Of a DNA stretch of 64,000 bases, positions 9,411 to 17,833 are shown in pieces. The stretch spans positions 62,001 through 126,000 of the forward strand of contig JAPZAS010000024.1 of the NCBI GenBank assembly GCA_027460525.1. The letters are read 5' to 3'. Position 1 is the first letter of the stretch. Each line of letters begins with the position of its first letter. The notes under the pieces are model-generated. The model was not told the origin of the DNA. It worked only from the letters and a program-made list of their open reading frames with translations, and searched no databases. This DNA comes from Candidatus Methanoperedens sp. (lineage in GTDB: Archaea > Halobacteriota > Methanosarcinia > Methanosarcinales > Methanoperedenaceae). A program made the translations under genes and the position numbers.

Positions 9411-9414
9411 AATA

Positions 9415-9750
9415 TCACCCGTACATCTGAGGGTCAGGCGGCTTGGACTGTAAAATCGGGATAAGATTTTCCATGGATAAAGGAAAAACGGCGGCCATTT
9501 CTTCCCCGCAGGCAGGACATTTCTTTGATAACTCAAGCGGGGTTGCGTTGATGGTTTCATCGTAAATGGCTTCGGATATAAAAGGACTGAGAATAGGAGT
9601 GGGCTGACCAATGTTGAACTCACCGCGTGCTAAAAAATCATAATACGTGAGCTTTTCAGAATAACCGCATTTGCATCGAAGTTCAATTTTATTTTTTAAG
9701 AACTTATTGTTCCTGTTTTTCTGCGATAATGCGATGATTGTATCTTTCAT
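9415..9750 (-). CDS. Uncharacterised zinc-ribbon-like protein
   Basis: A 111-aa soluble protein with two Cys pairs spaced as in a zinc ribbon: CKCGY near residue 26 and CPACGEEM near residue 78. The middle (FLARGEFNIGQPTPILSPF) and the Pro-rich tail have no known domain that I recognise. GGAGC precedes the ATG closely. It is the upstream partner of the nitroreductase gene (4-nt gap). Confidence 0.6.
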   Translation of the reverse strand: MKDTIIALSQKNRNNKFLKNKIELRCKCGYSEKLTYYDFLARGEFNIGQPTPILSPFISEAIYDETINATPLELSKKCPACGEEMAAVFPLSMENLIPILQSKPPDPQMYG

Positions 9751-9791
9751 CGCTCCAAGATTGGTTTCCCTGTACTAAATTCCTTCGGCAT

Positions 9792-10997
9792 TTAATTTGA
9801 GAAAACAGCTTTTCTCACAGCTTCTATCGTGGCATCAATTTCTATGGGCTTGGGACATACCGCAAGCACATGCTCGGAATCCTTAAGCAAATGTCCCGTA
9901 GTGACGCACACAACATTTTCATCAATATCTATTACCCCTAAACCCACGAGCTTCCGTAATCCTGCAATCGAAGACGCACTGGCTGGTTCAACCCCTATCC
10001 CTTCAAGACTTGCAAGTTCATGCTGTGCTCTGATTATCTCTTCATCTGATACAGTCTCAGCAGTTCCTCCGGATTCCCTTATTGCAGTCAATGCCTTTAC
10101 TGCATTTACAGGGTTGCCGATGCGGATCGCGGTAGCTACGGTTTCTGGCTTGGCTTCAGGTGTTATTGTAGATTTATTATTCTTGATGGCCGCAACTATG
10201 GGACATGCTCCTTCTGCCTGTATGCCTGTCATTTTCGGGACGCTATCTGTGAGTCCAAGATGCTTTAGCTCCTTGAAACCCTTGTAAATAGCCGTGATGT
10301 TCCCCGCATTTCCAACAGGCAGGATAATTCGATCCGGAGCCTGCCATCCCAGCTGGTCTGCAATCTCAAAAGCGATGGTCTTTTGTCCTTCAAGGCGATA
10401 AGGGTTTACCGAATTTAAGAGATAGAACCCTTCCCTGTCGCAGAGGTCACGCACCAGTTTTAACGCATCATCAAAATTTCCACGGATGCTCAAAACCTTT
10501 GCTCCGTGCATGAGAGCCTGCGCCAATTTCCCCAGTGCTACCTTTCCCGAAGGCAGGAGAACAACAGCAGGAACCCCTGCCCTTGCCCCGTACACTGCCA
10601 GCGAAGCTGATGTGTTCCCGGTGGAGGCGCAGGCGACAGTTTTCATGTTAAGTTCAAGGGCTTTTGTAACTCCGACTGTCATCCCTCTGTCCTTGAATGA
10701 ACCTGTTGGGTTCATGCCTTCGTGCTTGACATAAACCTCTTTCATTCCAACATCTTTTGAGAGCCTTCCGACGCGATAGAGCGGTGTCCCGCCTTCCTTC
10801 AGGGACACAGGCTCCCTGCCCACAGGCAGGAGTGCGCGGTATTTCCAGACCGACAGCGGTCCTTTCAAGTCCTTTTTTGTAATCTTGATATCCGAGTAAT
10901 CATAGACAACATCAAGGAGACCACCGCATGGACAGGTGTAGATAACCTCGGTTTCTGGATACTTCCTGTGACATTCAATGCACTCAAGGTGGTACAT
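9792..10997 (-). CDS. thrC: Threonine synthase
   Basis: A 401-aa PLP enzyme that converts O-phosphohomoserine to threonine. The N-terminus has a small zinc-like Cys cluster (CIECHRKYP then CPCGG) typical of archaeal ThrC. The PLP lysine lies in NPTGSFKDRGM near residue 104. The Ser/Gly-rich ASTGNTSASLA and the PVGNAGNI phosphate-binding loops follow. Length and architecture are normal. Transcribed alone on the minus strand. Confidence 0.93.
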   Translation of the reverse strand: MYHLECIECHRKYPETEVIYTCPCGGLLDVVYDYSDIKITKKDLKGPLSVWKYRALLPVGREPVSLKEGGTPLYRVGRLSKDVGMKEVYVKHEGMNPTGSFKDRGMTVGVTKALELNMKTVACASTGNTSASLAVYGARAGVPAVVLLPSGKVALGKLAQALMHGAKVLSIRGNFDDALKLVRDLCDREGFYLLNSVNPYRLEGQKTIAFEIADQLGWQAPDRIILPVGNAGNITAIYKGFKELKHLGLTDSVPKMTGIQAEGACPIVAAIKNNKSTITPEAKPETVATAIRIGNPVNAVKALTAIRESGGTAETVSDEEIIRAQHELASLEGIGVEPASASSIAGLRKLVGLGVIDIDENVVCVTTGHLLKDSEHVLAVCPKPIEIDATIEAVRKAVFSN

Positions 10998-11109
10998 AAG
11001 ATACTCAATAGAATTTTAAAGCTTATAGATTGCTCTGGTATTTCGATTGTAATACTATCGTGTTATACTTTCATCTATACGAAGAGACAATCAAAACTTG
11101 AAATAAAAA

Positions 11110-11562
11110 ATGACCGAATTTATTGATATTATTTTTGCAAAACCGATTGAATGTTATGTTGAAATAGATTATAAGAAGAAATTACGCTCGATCAGATTTT
11201 TAAAAAGTAAAGAAAATTTAAAAGAGAGAAAAACACTCGACATCAGTTTTGAACTGGAACGCTATTTTAATGGTGAAGAAATTGATTTTTCGTGCGAGTT
11301 AGACATATCGCACCTTTCTCCTTTTGCGCAAAAAGTGCTTGAGGAAACAACAAAAATCGGATACGGTGAAACAATTACATACTCGGAACTTGCACGAAAC
11401 ATAGGCAGCAAAGGAGCGCGAGCAGCAGGAAGGGCGCTTGCAATCAATCCTCTTCCGATTGTTATCCCCTGTCACAGGGTGGTTGCAAAGAACGGTATCG
11501 GCGGGTACTCAGCAGGTGTGGATATAAAAACCAGATTGCTTGAGCTTGAAAAAATCCAATAA
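11110..11562 (+). CDS. ogt: Methylated-DNA--protein-cysteine methyltransferase
   Basis: A 150-aa suicide repair protein that removes methyl groups from O6-methylguanine. The active-site PCHRVV is present (Cys121), preceded by the helix-turn-helix segment GYGETITYSELARNIGSKGARAAGRALAINPLP that holds the Arg finger. The N-terminal ribonuclease-like domain is short and divergent, as in many archaea. It sits just upstream of a tRNA-Arg gene on the same strand. Confidence 0.92.
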   Translation: MTEFIDIIFAKPIECYVEIDYKKKLRSIRFLKSKENLKERKTLDISFELERYFNGEEIDFSCELDISHLSPFAQKVLEETTKIGYGETITYSELARNIGSKGARAAGRALAINPLPIVIPCHRVVAKNGIGGYSAGVDIKTRLLELEKIQ

Positions 11563-11594
11563 CCTTTAATAGGTAAAAATGAATGTTTGCTCGT

Positions 11595-11668
11595 GCCCCG
11601 ATGGGGTAGTCCGGATATCCTTTGAGATTGCGGATCTTAAGACCTGGGTTCAAATCCCAGTCGGGGCG
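11595..11668 (+). tRNA. tRNA-Arg (anticodon GCG)
   Basis: The cloverleaf folds from acceptor GCCCCGA pairing with TCGGGGC, D-stem GGGT/ATCC, anticodon stem TGAGA/TCTTA around loop TTGCGGA, and T-arm CTGGG-TTCAAAT-CCCAG. The anticodon GCG reads CGC/CGU arginine codons. There is one extra base between the D and anticodon stems in this fold. CCA is not encoded. Confidence 0.85.
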
Positions 11669-11792
11669 CTCAAATTTTTGTTAAACGCCTTACTTGGAGA
11701 TTGTCGGATTGACTCCATAATTTCATCAATCCTCACCAAATTATGGGATTTTTTCTTAACACATTGTGCAGGGAGTTGAACAAAAAAAAGGA

Positions 11793-11865
11793 CGTCCGGA
11801 CCGGGATTTGAACCCGGGTCGGAGACTCGACAGGCCTCCATGATAGGCCGCTACACTATCCGGAC
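11793..11865 (-). tRNA. tRNA-Asp (anticodon GTC)
   Basis: On the minus strand the acceptor GTCCGGA pairs with TCCGGAC. The anticodon stem GGAGGC/GTCTCC encloses loop CTGTCGA with anticodon GTC, and the T-arm is ACCCGGG-TTCAAAT-CCCGGT. This matches archaeal tRNA-Asp. No intron and no encoded CCA. It converges on tRNA-Arg and is divergent from aroA. Confidence 0.92.
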
Positions 11866-11944
11866 TTTGAGGGATTCGCATAAACGGTTTTGTTGCATTT
11901 AAGTCTTTTGTTAACGGATTCTTTTTAATCACAATCCAGTATCA

Positions 11945-11955
11945 CTTATAAATAG
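11945..11955 (+). promoter_or_regulatory. Probable TATA promoter for aroA
   Basis: CTTATAAATAG is a near-consensus archaeal TATA box centred about 30 nt before the aroA ATG at 11980, predicting a start site at or just before the codon. Confidence 0.55.
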
Positions 11956-11979
11956 TTGCGTCTTCAATTAGCATGTTCG

Positions 11980-13251
11980 ATGAAGCTGGTTATCCGCAAA
12001 TCCGACATTAAAGGAACCATCAGCGCCCCTCCCTCAAAAAGCTACACACACAGGGCTATTGCAATTGCTGCCCTCTCGAAGAAAGCCACAGTTTACAACC
12101 CGCTCATATCGGAGGACACGAAAGCTACAATAAGAGCCGTGGAAGCTTTTGGTGCTGAGGTAGAATCAAAGAAAGACTCACTCATAATCAAAGGATTCGA
12201 TGGGGAATTAAAAACCCCAGATAATGTTATCGATGTTGCAAATTCAGGCACAACACTTCGCATAATGACAGCAGTGGCTTCGCTTGCAAACGGCGGCACC
12301 GTCCTTACAGGCGATGCCAGTATCAGGACAAGACCGAATACCCCTTTGCTCAATGCACTGAATGACCTCGGGGCTGAGGCATTCTCTACGCGCAATAACG
12401 GAATGGCACCGCTCGTGGTAAGGGGAAAAATGCGGGGAGGGCGCGTGCATATAGACGGCTCGATAAGCTCCCAGTTCGTATCAGCGCTGCTTATCGCCTG
12501 TCCCTTTGCACAGAACACGACCACCGTATTAATTAAAGGAGAGTTGAAATCACGACCCTACGTGGATATCACCATCGCCATGCTAAAAGATGCAGGCGTG
12601 AAAATAACATGCGATGCCCCTAATTCTTTTGCCATCCCGCCGAACCAGGAGTATAACATGAAGTCGTACAGCGTTCCTGGGGATTTTTCTTCCGCTTCAT
12701 ATATGATGGCTGCAGCAGCATTGTGTGGAGAAATTACTATCAAGAACCTTTTCCCTTCGGAGCAGGGCGATTCGGTTTTGATCGAGATGCTTGAAAAAAT
12801 GGGGGCGCAAATCTCATGGGACAAGAAAAAAGGGGAGATTAAGGTAAGCAAAGGCAGTCTAAAAGGCATAATTGTGGATGTGGGCAAGACCCCTGACCTT
12901 GTTCCAACTCTGGCGGTGCTCGGAGCGGCAGCAGAAGGGACTATGGTCATCGAGAATGCGGAGCATGTAAGATACAAGGAAACCGACCGGCTTCATGCGA
13001 TGACAGTTGAACTTAAAAAAATGGGCGTGGACATCGTGGAAGAAAAGGACAGGCTGGTTATCAAAGGCGGGACGATACGCGGGGCAGAGGTACACGGCTG
13101 GGATGACCACAGGATTGTTATGGCTCTGGCTGTGGCAGGGATGGTAGCCGGCGATACGACAATCGATACGATAGAGTCGGTCAGCATCTCGTATCCTGGT
13201 TTCTTTGATGATTTGAAAAAGATCGGTGCTGTTGTTGATAATTTGAACTGA
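11980..13251 (+). CDS. aroA: 3-phosphoshikimate 1-carboxyvinyltransferase (EPSP synthase)
   Basis: A 423-aa shikimate pathway enzyme that joins PEP and shikimate-3-phosphate. It opens MKLVIRKSDIKGTISAPPSKS, which contains the substrate-binding K-S-x-T region, and has the LDVANSGTTLRIM-type and ETDRLHAM signatures plus the closing GWDDHRIVMALA. The frame runs 8 codons further upstream, but ATG 11980 sits about 25-30 nt after a TATA box and gives the normal family start. Transcribed alone. Confidence 0.95.
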   Translation: MKLVIRKSDIKGTISAPPSKSYTHRAIAIAALSKKATVYNPLISEDTKATIRAVEAFGAEVESKKDSLIIKGFDGELKTPDNVIDVANSGTTLRIMTAVASLANGGTVLTGDASIRTRPNTPLLNALNDLGAEAFSTRNNGMAPLVVRGKMRGGRVHIDGSISSQFVSALLIACPFAQNTTTVLIKGELKSRPYVDITIAMLKDAGVKITCDAPNSFAIPPNQEYNMKSYSVPGDFSSASYMMAAAALCGEITIKNLFPSEQGDSVLIEMLEKMGAQISWDKKKGEIKVSKGSLKGIIVDVGKTPDLVPTLAVLGAAAEGTMVIENAEHVRYKETDRLHAMTVELKKMGVDIVEEKDRLVIKGGTIRGAEVHGWDDHRIVMALAVAGMVAGDTTIDTIESVSISYPGFFDDLKKIGAVVDNLN

Positions 13252-13299
13252 TAGAACAAACAACAGACTAACGCAAACCGATTCCATCATCAGAAATAC

Positions 13300-13313
13300 G
13301 ATATATTTTAATA
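13300..13313 (+). promoter_or_regulatory. TATA box for tRNA-Met
   Basis: GATATATTTTAATA is centred about 33 nt before the tRNA 5' end, the usual place for the RNA polymerase TATA element of an archaeal tRNA gene. Confidence 0.5.
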
Positions 13314-13339
13314 CCGCTTTGCATGTATGGAAGGGTTGT

Positions 13340-13447
13340 GCCCAGGTGGCCTAGTTGGTTAGGGCGCCAGACTCATAGGGTAATACACAAGGCGCTTAAG
13401 CTTCCTGAGAAATCTGGAGGTCACGGGTTCGGATCCCGTCCTGGGCA
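13340..13447 (+). tRNA. tRNA-Met (anticodon CAT), elongator type, with 34-nt intron
   Basis: Exons give acceptor GCCCAGG/CCTGGGC, a D-arm with TAGTTGGTTAGGGC, anticodon stem CCAGA/TCTGG and T-arm CACGGG-TTCGGAT-CCCGTC. The anticodon CAT is at 13374-13376. A 34-nt intron (13378-13411) lies between positions 37 and 38, the canonical archaeal site, and would be removed by the splicing endonuclease at a bulge-helix-bulge. The acceptor differs from the archaeal initiator, so I call elongator Met; tRNA-Ile2 with a modified C34 is the alternative. Confidence 0.87.
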
Positions 13448-13682
13448 TCTAACGGTTCCGTCCAATTCCCGTCCTGAAAACAGACAAAGATTGGTGAGAG
13501 AGATTGCTCTTCGGTCAAAGAGCATATTAAGAGAACAGCAACCTGTGAGAGAATAAAGAACTGCTTGCTCGACTTCGCGAGGACTGCCTGGTGGGTTTCA
13601 ATGTACCGAGGATAAGTAAAACACATATTACCACTTTATTGAGGCGCGAATTTTGAGATCGTCCACTTGGAGGGGAGGTTTA

Positions 13683-14993
13683 TTATTCTCCTTCTATCGG
13701 CGAACCTGATTTTTTACTTTTTTTGGATTTAAGTTCTTCCCATTGCAATAGCCATTTCCATAAGGGTATAAACATAATCTGATTTCCATTCACTCTCACT
13801 TCCTCTTCGTCGTCTTTTGTGACAACATAACCCCGGTCAAGAGAGAACTCTTTAAGGAACTTTAATAGACCCTTCAGATCCTTTCTCTGTATGTTGTTCT
13901 TATATTTGGACTCAAGCGGAATAATTGCTCCATCTTCGGTCAGGACACAATCCACCTCAGCAGTCCCCTTTCTCCAGAAAAACTGCGCTTTTGAAGAGTT
14001 TACTACAAGATTTTCAACGACCCTGCCCGGCTCAGGAGCTTCACATAGATGGAATAACAGCGTGGTGCTGGAAAGATAAAGCCTTTTCATCTTCTTTTCG
14101 CTTGTTAACCGGTTCCTTGAGAAGTTGTAGCATTTCTGTAGAATGAAACCTCTCTCCAGATAGAAGATATATTTGGAGAGCGTCTTTCTGCTGATGCCCA
14201 AGTCCGTCGCCAACGCAGAATAATCGGTCATAATTCCCGGGTTTGAGGCTACGACTTTGAGTATCTGCTTGAGCGCGTCTTCATATTCTATGGGGAATAT
14301 CCGCGGCAGGTCTTCATAGATGAGCTTGTTGATTATTGATTCAACGTACATATTAACAAAAGGTTCGTCAGCTGTAACAAGCTCCGGGAACTGCCTTTTA
14401 GCATAAAGGAGCGTCTCTTTTATTAGTGCCTCTTTGAACATTTCTGGTCTGTTAATCAGTTCATCCTCACCTTTAAAGTGGAGGAATTCAATAAAACTCA
14501 ATACAGGAAGATGAAAAAGGAATATCCTGCCAGCAAGGGATTCTTCTGCCTTCTTTCTTAAGAAAAGCGAGGACGAACCTGAAACAAAAAACTTGAGATT
14601 GGGGTAGGTATCATAGTAGTATTTTATCTGGTTCTGCCAGCCTTCAAGCTTCTGGATTTCATCGAGAAACAGATAAAGCCTGCCTGCGCTCTGGATGTCC
14701 ATGCCTATCCTTGACTGAAAATCGCCTACGACATCGTCAAGGGATACCGCTTCCTCGTCAAAGGAAAAGTAGAGTATCCTGTCCCTTTTTGTACCCTGTT
14801 TTATGAGATGGTCTATGAACTGCTTTAAGAGCACCGTCTTACCCGTACGGCGCAGACCGATTATCCCAAGAACCTGCCTTGAGTCCAGATGCCTGGCAAG
14901 CTCATCGAAAAGCTCCCTTTTCTTCTCATATCCATAGTTGAAACCTTCTCTCCAGTGGAGGTTGTATTTCAGGAGGTTTACCATATTTTTCAC
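13683..14993 (-). CDS. AAA+ ATPase with DUF4143 domain
   Basis: A 436-aa ATPase of the archaeal/bacterial AAA_14-DUF4143 class. Walker A is GLRRTGKT (about residues 46-53) and Walker B is LYLFLDEIQKL near residue 110, with a sensor-like FVSGSSSLFL. The C-terminal third (LVVNSSKAQFFWRKGTAEVDCVL) is a nuclease-like DUF4143 fold with the ExD...K pattern. These genes are widespread, often in mobile or accessory regions, and their function is unknown. It is alone on the minus strand next to the methyltransferase remnants. Confidence 0.85.
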   Translation of the reverse strand: MKNMVNLLKYNLHWREGFNYGYEKKRELFDELARHLDSRQVLGIIGLRRTGKTVLLKQFIDHLIKQGTKRDRILYFSFDEEAVSLDDVVGDFQSRIGMDIQSAGRLYLFLDEIQKLEGWQNQIKYYYDTYPNLKFFVSGSSSLFLRKKAEESLAGRIFLFHLPVLSFIEFLHFKGEDELINRPEMFKEALIKETLLYAKRQFPELVTADEPFVNMYVESIINKLIYEDLPRIFPIEYEDALKQILKVVASNPGIMTDYSALATDLGISRKTLSKYIFYLERGFILQKCYNFSRNRLTSEKKMKRLYLSSTTLLFHLCEAPEPGRVVENLVVNSSKAQFFWRKGTAEVDCVLTEDGAIIPLESKYKNNIQRKDLKGLLKFLKEFSLDRGYVVTKDDEEEVRVNGNQIMFIPLWKWLLQWEELKSKKSKKSGSPIEGE

Positions 14994-15067
14994 TTATATG
15001 GGTATCTTGATTCCCATATTATTTAATTTTATGGGTAATATGATTCTCATGTTGCCATTTCAATAGT

Positions 15068-15185
15068 ACCCATGCAGCAACCCGCCCGAAGGGCGGTGCC
15101 GTCCAAGAATAGAATCAACAACGAACTAATACTAACTCGTACGAACTCTGTCTACTCCTGACAGGATAACAGGATTGACAGGATT
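15068..15185 (+). repeat. Intergenic short repeats
   Basis: This gene-free space holds a small hairpin (CCCGCCCGAAGGGCGG near 15079), the inverted form of the AGTTCGTACGAGTTCGTATTAG motif that recurs near 23105, 23643, 25168, 29247 and 35010, and a triple CAGGAT unit (CAGGATAACAGGATTGACAGGAT). No ORF is supported. Confidence 0.6.
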
Positions 15186-15836
15186 AAAAGTAAGAGCCTG
15201 ATATAACGCCTACCACCACTTCATGCTCTCCCTGAACCTCGCCGTCTTCTCCCCCGACTCCGGCTTCCTGAACACGTACAGGTGCTCATGCCCTATCAGG
15301 TAAAAATCGTACTTCTTCCCGAACCACTTCTCCCTTGTGCTCTTCATCTTCCACTGCAGCTTGATGATATCCTCCCTCAGAATGAACCCTGCCTCAAGGA
15401 AGCTCATCAGCACCCGCGGCGTGATGGGCACGAAATGCTTGCTGCGCCTTGTATCACCTATCAGGACGGTGCAGTGCTTTCCGGGCTTGAGCACGCGCAT
15501 GCACTCACTAGCCACACGCCGCATCTCCTGCTCGAACTCGGCGATGTTGTGCACGCTCGACAGGTCGCCCTCGCGGTTGTGCGAGTACGGGATGATGCTG
15601 GCATAGGGAGGATGGGTAGCGATAAGGTCAATGGATTCGCTCTCAATCAGGTCAAGCGACCGCGCATCCCCGACATACGTCTTAATCTCCGGCGCTCGAT
15701 AATCAGCATCCAGAGGCGCATAAGCGAAATCCAGCCTGTTGCGCGCCACCATGACAGCGTCGGGATTGATGTCCACACCCGCGGCGCGCCTGCCCAGAAG
15801 CTTGCATTCCACAAGCGTTGTGCCTGAGCCCACCAT

Positions 15837-15916
15837 CCCGAGTCGCGCCTCGGGAGGGCGCAGACACGTATGCCCCGCAGGCATACGTGGATTCCCGCTC
15901 CCGAAGGGTAATCGGG
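15837..15916. repeat. Composite palindromic module inserted in methyltransferase copy 1
   Basis: Absent from the paralogous copy at 17521, where the flanks join directly. It consists of CCCGAGTCGCGCCTCGGGAG (a hairpin also found, inverted, at 61240), the hairpin CACGTATGCC-loop-GGCATACGTG shared with 24712, 24895, 28899 and 28945, and CCCGCTCCCGAAGGGTAATCGGG. Length 80 bp is not a multiple of three, so it also shifts the frame. Confidence 0.75.
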
Positions 15917-16043
15917 CTGGTCAAGCACAAGTTCTCCCGGCGCCGTATAACGGAGAATGAGGTTGCGCGGGATGTAGGGCGACCAGTTGCCCCTGTAGTT
16001 TCCGATGTGCGTAGCCCAGTCGCCGCGGTCGGGGAAGCTCCAG

Positions 16044-16090
16044 TTTGATGAACCCCTCTAAAATTTTTGAATATCTTTGGGTTCATCAAA
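16044..16090. mobile_element. 47-bp inverted-repeat insertion (MITE-like)
   Basis: Perfect 12-bp terminal inverted repeats TTTGATGAACCC and GGGTTCATCAAA enclose 23 bp of AT-rich sequence. The paralogous methyltransferase copy at 17649 lacks it, with clean flanks, so it is an insertion. An AG stands on both sides and might be a 2-bp target duplication. No other full copy was noticed in the window. Confidence 0.6.
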
Positions 16091-16158
16091 GACCGTGGTG
16101 GTTTCCGGGGTGAAGGTGGAGGGGGCGAAGCGAACGGTATTCTACCTTAACAAGGTTA

Positions 16159-16365
16159 TTATGCCTCTACCTTTAAAGCTTTAGAAACGAACTCCGATAC
16201 CCTTATATCATGTTTTGGAAGTAAGATCTCAATGCCTATTGCTTCTCCCTTTTTATCAACATCGACAATAACATTGTCTGCTAAAGGCTCAGATCTATCT
16301 ACTTTTCCTTTTTTTAAATGGATATACATCGCATTAACTTCTGAATCAAATTCTACTGAAACCAT
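16159..16365 (-). CDS. DUF2283 family protein
   Basis: A 68-aa protein that matches the DUF2283 pattern: VEFDSEVNAMYIHLKKGKVDRSEPL then IVDVDKKGEAIGIEIL. Such proteins are short beta-rich chains often found next to toxin genes in archaea and bacteria, with no defined activity. It lies 12 nt downstream of the RelE-type toxin and is probably co-transcribed with it. Confidence 0.8.
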   Translation of the reverse strand: MVSVEFDSEVNAMYIHLKKGKVDRSEPLADNVIVDVDKKGEAIGIEILLPKHDIRVSEFVSKALKVEA

Positions 16366-16377
16366 GTGTCTATTCGA

Positions 16378-16650
16378 TCATAGCTTTAAGCCTCTATAAG
16401 CGGTCTTTCTCGGCAGAATATCGTATATAATAATTAGTTTGTTCTTTTTATCAACATTATAGATGATTCGCCAATCTCCAAGGCGTATTCTGTAAGTACC
16501 CGTATGACCTTTGAGTTTTATAACGTCCATTCTGATGGGTGCAAAAGAATATTGAAGTTCGCCAAAGACACCTCCACATCTGCTTTGAACATCCTCAGGA
16601 AGTGCAGTAAGGCTTTTCTCGGCTCTTTTTGTTAAAACTATTCTATACAT
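16378..16650 (-). CDS. RelE/ParE-type toxin
   Basis: A 90-aa protein with the RelE superfamily layout: MYRIVLTKRAEKSLTALP at the N-terminus, IKLKGHTGTYRIRLGDWRIIY in the middle and IIYDILPRKTAY at the end. RelE toxins are ribosome-dependent mRNA interferases. The start overlaps the preceding antitoxin-like gene by 8 nt. Basic residues (Arg in YRIRLGDWRI) expected for catalysis are present. Confidence 0.87.
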   Translation of the reverse strand: MYRIVLTKRAEKSLTALPEDVQSRCGGVFGELQYSFAPIRMDVIKLKGHTGTYRIRLGDWRIIYNVDKKNKLIIIYDILPRKTAYRGLKL

Positions 16651-16843
16651 TGGAGCTTTTTCTCGCTTTTAATGCTTTCCAATCTACATATTTACCCGCT
16701 TTGTATTCTTTTTCGCCTTCCCTGATAGCTTCAAGCTCATCTTCTTCCGGCTCAACTTCGGGAACCAGCAGGCTCTTCAAATCTCTTATTTCGGTTCTTA
16801 AAAGCTTGAGTTCTCTGTAAATGCTTTCATTTGTTGCTGCCAT
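16643..16843 (-). CDS. Antitoxin-like partner of the RelE toxin
   Basis: A 66-aa acidic, helix-rich protein (YRELKLLRTEIRDLKSLL, then EVEPEEDELEAIREGEKEYKAGKY). It directly precedes and overlaps the RelE-type gene, the order usual for antitoxin-toxin operons. There is no obvious DNA-binding domain, and the GEKEYKAGKYVDW segment resembles tails of small archaeal antitoxins that wrap the toxin. Confidence 0.75.
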   Translation of the reverse strand: MAATNESIYRELKLLRTEIRDLKSLLVPEVEPEEDELEAIREGEKEYKAGKYVDWKALKARKSSNV

Positions 16844-16894
16844 TTTCTTTAACCTCTGAATATCATGCGTTTGGAATATTTAAACCTGACTTAG

Positions 16895-17795
16895 TTACCA
16901 CCACCTCATACTCTCCCTGAACCTCGCCGTCTTCTCCCCCGCATCCGGCTTCCTGAACACATACAGGTGCTCATGCCCGATGAGATAGAAGTCATACTTT
17001 TTCCCGAACCACTTTTCCCTTGTGCTCTTCATCTTCCACTGCAGCTTGATGATATCCTCGCGCAGGATGAACCCGGCTTCGAGGAAGCTCATCAGCACCC
17101 GCGGCGTGATGGGCACGAAATGCTTGCTGCGCCGTGTATCGCCAATGAGGACGGCGCAGTGCTTTCCGGGCCTGAGGACGCGCATGCACTCACTGGCCAC
17201 ACCGCCGCATCTCCTGCTCGAACTCGGCGATGCTGTGCACGCTTGAGAGGTCGCCCTGGCGGTCGTGGGAATAAGGGATGATGCTGGCGTAGGGCGGATG
17301 GGTAGCGATGAGGTCAATGGATTCATTCTCTATCAGGTCAAGTGAGCGCGCATCTCCCGCGTATGTCCTGATTTCCGGTACTTTATACTCGGCATCCAGC
17401 GGTGTATAGGCGAAATCCAGCCTGTTGCGCGCCACCATGACAGCATCGGGATTGATGTCCACGCCCACGGCGCGCCGTCCCAGGAGCTTGCATTCCACAA
17501 GCGTGGTGCCAGACCCCGCCATCTGGTCGAGCACAAGTTCTCCCGGCGCCGTGTAGCGAAGAATGAGGTTGCGCGGGATGTATGGCGACCAATTGCCCCT
17601 GTAATTCCCTACGTGCGTTGCCCAGTCGCCGCGGTCGGGGAAGCTCCAGACCGTGGTGGTTTCTGGGGTGAAGGTGGAGGGGGCGAATTTTGAGAGCTTC
17701 CACTTCTGCTGGAGTTTTATTGTTGTTTCTCCGATTTCGACTTCCGAATGGGATTGGAGGAATTGTTTGTAGTCGGTCCTTGTGATTTCGCGCAA
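16895..17795 (-). pseudogene. DNA methyltransferase, copy 2 (single-base frameshift)
   Basis: A class of site-specific DNA methyltransferase of about 300 aa. The N-terminal ORF (17190-17795) holds WSFPDRGDWATHVGNYRGNW, MAGSGTTLVECK (motif I) and ATHPPYASIIPYS (motif IV). The C-terminal ORF (16895-17200) starts ASECMRVLRPGKHCAVLIGD. Compared with copy 1, one extra C near 17202 (CCACACC versus CCACAC) breaks the frame after EMRR. Without it the protein is full length, so this could be a true mutation or a sequencing error. High GC compared with the AT-rich block that follows. Confidence 0.82.
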
Positions 17796-17833
17796 GGATC
17801 GAGATTGATCTTATGAGTAATATATAAATATAG

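Larger units (their letters stand above)
15210..16135 (-). pseudogene. DNA methyltransferase, copy 1 (disrupted)
   Basis: Close homologue of the methyltransferase at 16895-17795. The surviving 3' part encodes GSGTTLVECKLLGRR (SAM-binding motif I), ATHPPYAS (motif IV, N4-cytosine/N6-adenine type) and the C-terminus ending RESMKWW. Aligning the two copies shows an 80-bp insert just before motif I (15837-15916), a 47-bp inverted-repeat insert further upstream (16044-16090) that brings in a stop codon, and loss of the N-terminal 40 or so codons. The gene cannot give an intact enzyme. Copies 1 and 2 flank a toxin-antitoxin pair. Confidence 0.85.
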
